In this document: piece after piece, positions 63,217 through 64,000 of the stretch
Numbering within the stretch: the stretch's first letter is position 1
Layout: each line of letters opens with the position of its first letter
DNA from: Arcticibacter svalbardensis MN12-7
Lineage (GTDB): Bacteria > Bacteroidota > Bacteroidia > Sphingobacteriales > Sphingobacteriaceae
Direction of reading: 5' to 3'
Assembly (NCBI RefSeq): GCF_000403135.1
Contig: NZ_AQPN01000024.1
Coordinates: 20,457-84,456, forward strand
DNA length: 64,000 nucleotides
Notes under the pieces: generated by a model
What the model was told of the DNA's origin: nothing
The model's input: the letters and a program-made list of their open reading frames with translations, nothing else
The model's database searches: none
Translations under genes and position numbers: made by a program

Positions 63217-63264
63217 ACTCTTTTCTTGCAATTTCATTTCCCCAAAAAACACTATTTTTGCCCT

Positions 63265-63984
63265 GTGAGAATTCCCAAGTTACAGGATTTAATCCTGTTT
63301 GAAAATGATGATCTGATGGTGGTAAACAAACCTCCTTTTATTGCTTCACTGGATGAGCGCGAAGGGGGAGAGGTGAGCATGCTCAGATTGGCCAGACAGT
63401 ATTGCGGAGATGCGCAAATCTGTCACCGGCTCGATAAAGAAACTTCTGGCTGTTTAATTATTGCTAAAAATCCGGCTGCCTACCGTTTGGTTGCTATGCA
63501 GTTTGAGCGCCGGAAAGTAAAAAAGGTTTATCATGCCTTAGTGAATGGCACCCATACCTTTGAGGATGTGCATGTCAACCTGCCGATCCTGAACATTGGA
63601 AATAAGAATGTGAGTATCAGTCGCCAGGATGGTAAAGCCGCAGAAACGATCTTTAACTCTTTAAAATACTATAAACATTATACGCTGATTGAATGTCAAC
63701 CGATCACCGGTAGGATGCACCAGATCAGGATCCATCTGGCTACACAGCGGGCATGTATTGCCGGGGATGATATGTACGGGGGAGAATCTGTTTTCCTTTC
63801 AAAGATTAAACGCGTATACCATATCGCCAAAGATGAAGAGGAACTGCCAATCATGAAAAGGTTTGCCTTACATGCCAAACAGGTTAGCTTTAAAATAGAC
63901 GCAGAAAATGAAGTAACCGTTGAGGCGCCTTATCCGAAGGATTTCGCCACACTCATTAAATTACTAGACAAGTTTGATGTATAA
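63265..63984 (+). CDS. RluA-family RNA pseudouridine synthase
   Basis: A 239-residue enzyme that converts uridine to pseudouridine in rRNA or tRNA. The catalytic Asp57 is in CHRLDKETSGCLI, followed by ALVNGTH and the C-terminal GRMHQIRIHLA motif. There is no N-terminal S4 domain, as in the RluA and TruC branch. I chose GTG 63265 (MRIPKLQ); an upstream TTG at 63226 would add 13 residues. It is followed by an A-run and the start of a probable terminator at the window edge. Confidence 0.9.
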   Translation: MRIPKLQDLILFENDDLMVVNKPPFIASLDEREGGEVSMLRLARQYCGDAQICHRLDKETSGCLIIAKNPAAYRLVAMQFERRKVKKVYHALVNGTHTFEDVHVNLPILNIGNKNVSISRQDGKAAETIFNSLKYYKHYTLIECQPITGRMHQIRIHLATQRACIAGDDMYGGESVFLSKIKRVYHIAKDEEELPIMKRFALHAKQVSFKIDAENEVTVEAPYPKDFATLIKLLDKFDV

Positions 63985-64000
63985 AAAAAAGAGGCCTGAT

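Noticed and set aside
1..64000. tRNA, rRNA, CRISPR arrays, insertion sequences, prophage, replication origin
   Set aside because: Looked for on both strands by eye; no cloverleaf, spacer-repeat pattern, transposase or integrase was recognised. Very diverged examples could be missed.

Overview
The window looks like a chromosomal stretch of a Bacteroidota bacterium, most likely family Sphingobacteriaceae (Pedobacter-like). Reasons: AT-rich DNA with TAnnTTTG-type promoter elements, a SusC/SusD pair, the NfeD, DUF4905, DUF4159 and putative LptD families in their Bacteroidota forms, the gene order phoH-purC-STAS-RNase Z, and frequent TTG starts. I saw no rRNA, tRNA, CRISPR array, intact insertion sequence or prophage. 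Genus assignment is inference.

Layout. 1-4034 (minus): htpG (cut by the window edge), a tiny Cys-rich protein, udk, a LysM/RlpA-like protein and a DUF4905 protein. 4052-5926 (plus): NfeD-type membrane protease and Dps. 5927-6786 is mostly non-coding, with hairpins, a tandem repeat and small ORFs. 6787-11689 (minus): HAD phosphatase, beta-CASP ribonuclease-like protein, ABC exporter, SAM hydroxide adenosyltransferase. 11792-15168 (plus): phoH, purC, STAS protein, RNase Z. 15175-22948: envelope genes (MlaD-like, amidase, LptD-like), cinA, a 2-oxoacid dehydrogenase E2 and a small outer-membrane barrel. 22992-25054 (minus): mannose-1-phosphate guanylyltransferase and arabinose-5-phosphate isomerase. 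25149-31560 (plus): recQ, kdsA, gatB, a TlpA-like lipoprotein and a response regulator. 32025-34925: a CWC protein, a cobalamin riboswitch and metE. 35015-37960 (minus): an anaerobic ribonucleotide reductase operon in which the glycyl-radical segment is a separate 56-residue gene. 38119-39333: an MFS exporter.

39364-45645 is a looser, accessory-looking block. It has a 5'-truncated gene, a DUF4143 ATPase, a secreted phosphodiesterase behind a perfect palindrome, an alkB/ada DNA-alkylation repair pair, and a frameshifted histidine-kinase remnant. 45646-50333 is a SusC/SusD pair.

50411-63216 is the most interesting region. DUF4159 is divergent from MoxR ATPase, DUF58, a BatA-like membrane protein, a DUF4175-like membrane protein, an unrecognised membrane protein, and then TldD, TldE (PmbA) and TldD. 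Both TldD copies carry a Tat-like N-terminus while the TldE between them has no export signal. That suggests an AAA+-assisted envelope system with exported TldD/TldE metalloproteases, possibly with TldE carried out by its partner. The window ends with an RluA-family pseudouridine synthase.

Starts were moved from the longest ORF where family length, signal peptides, overlaps or ribosome-binding sites argued for it. All function calls rest on motifs and family knowledge read by eye, without database searches.
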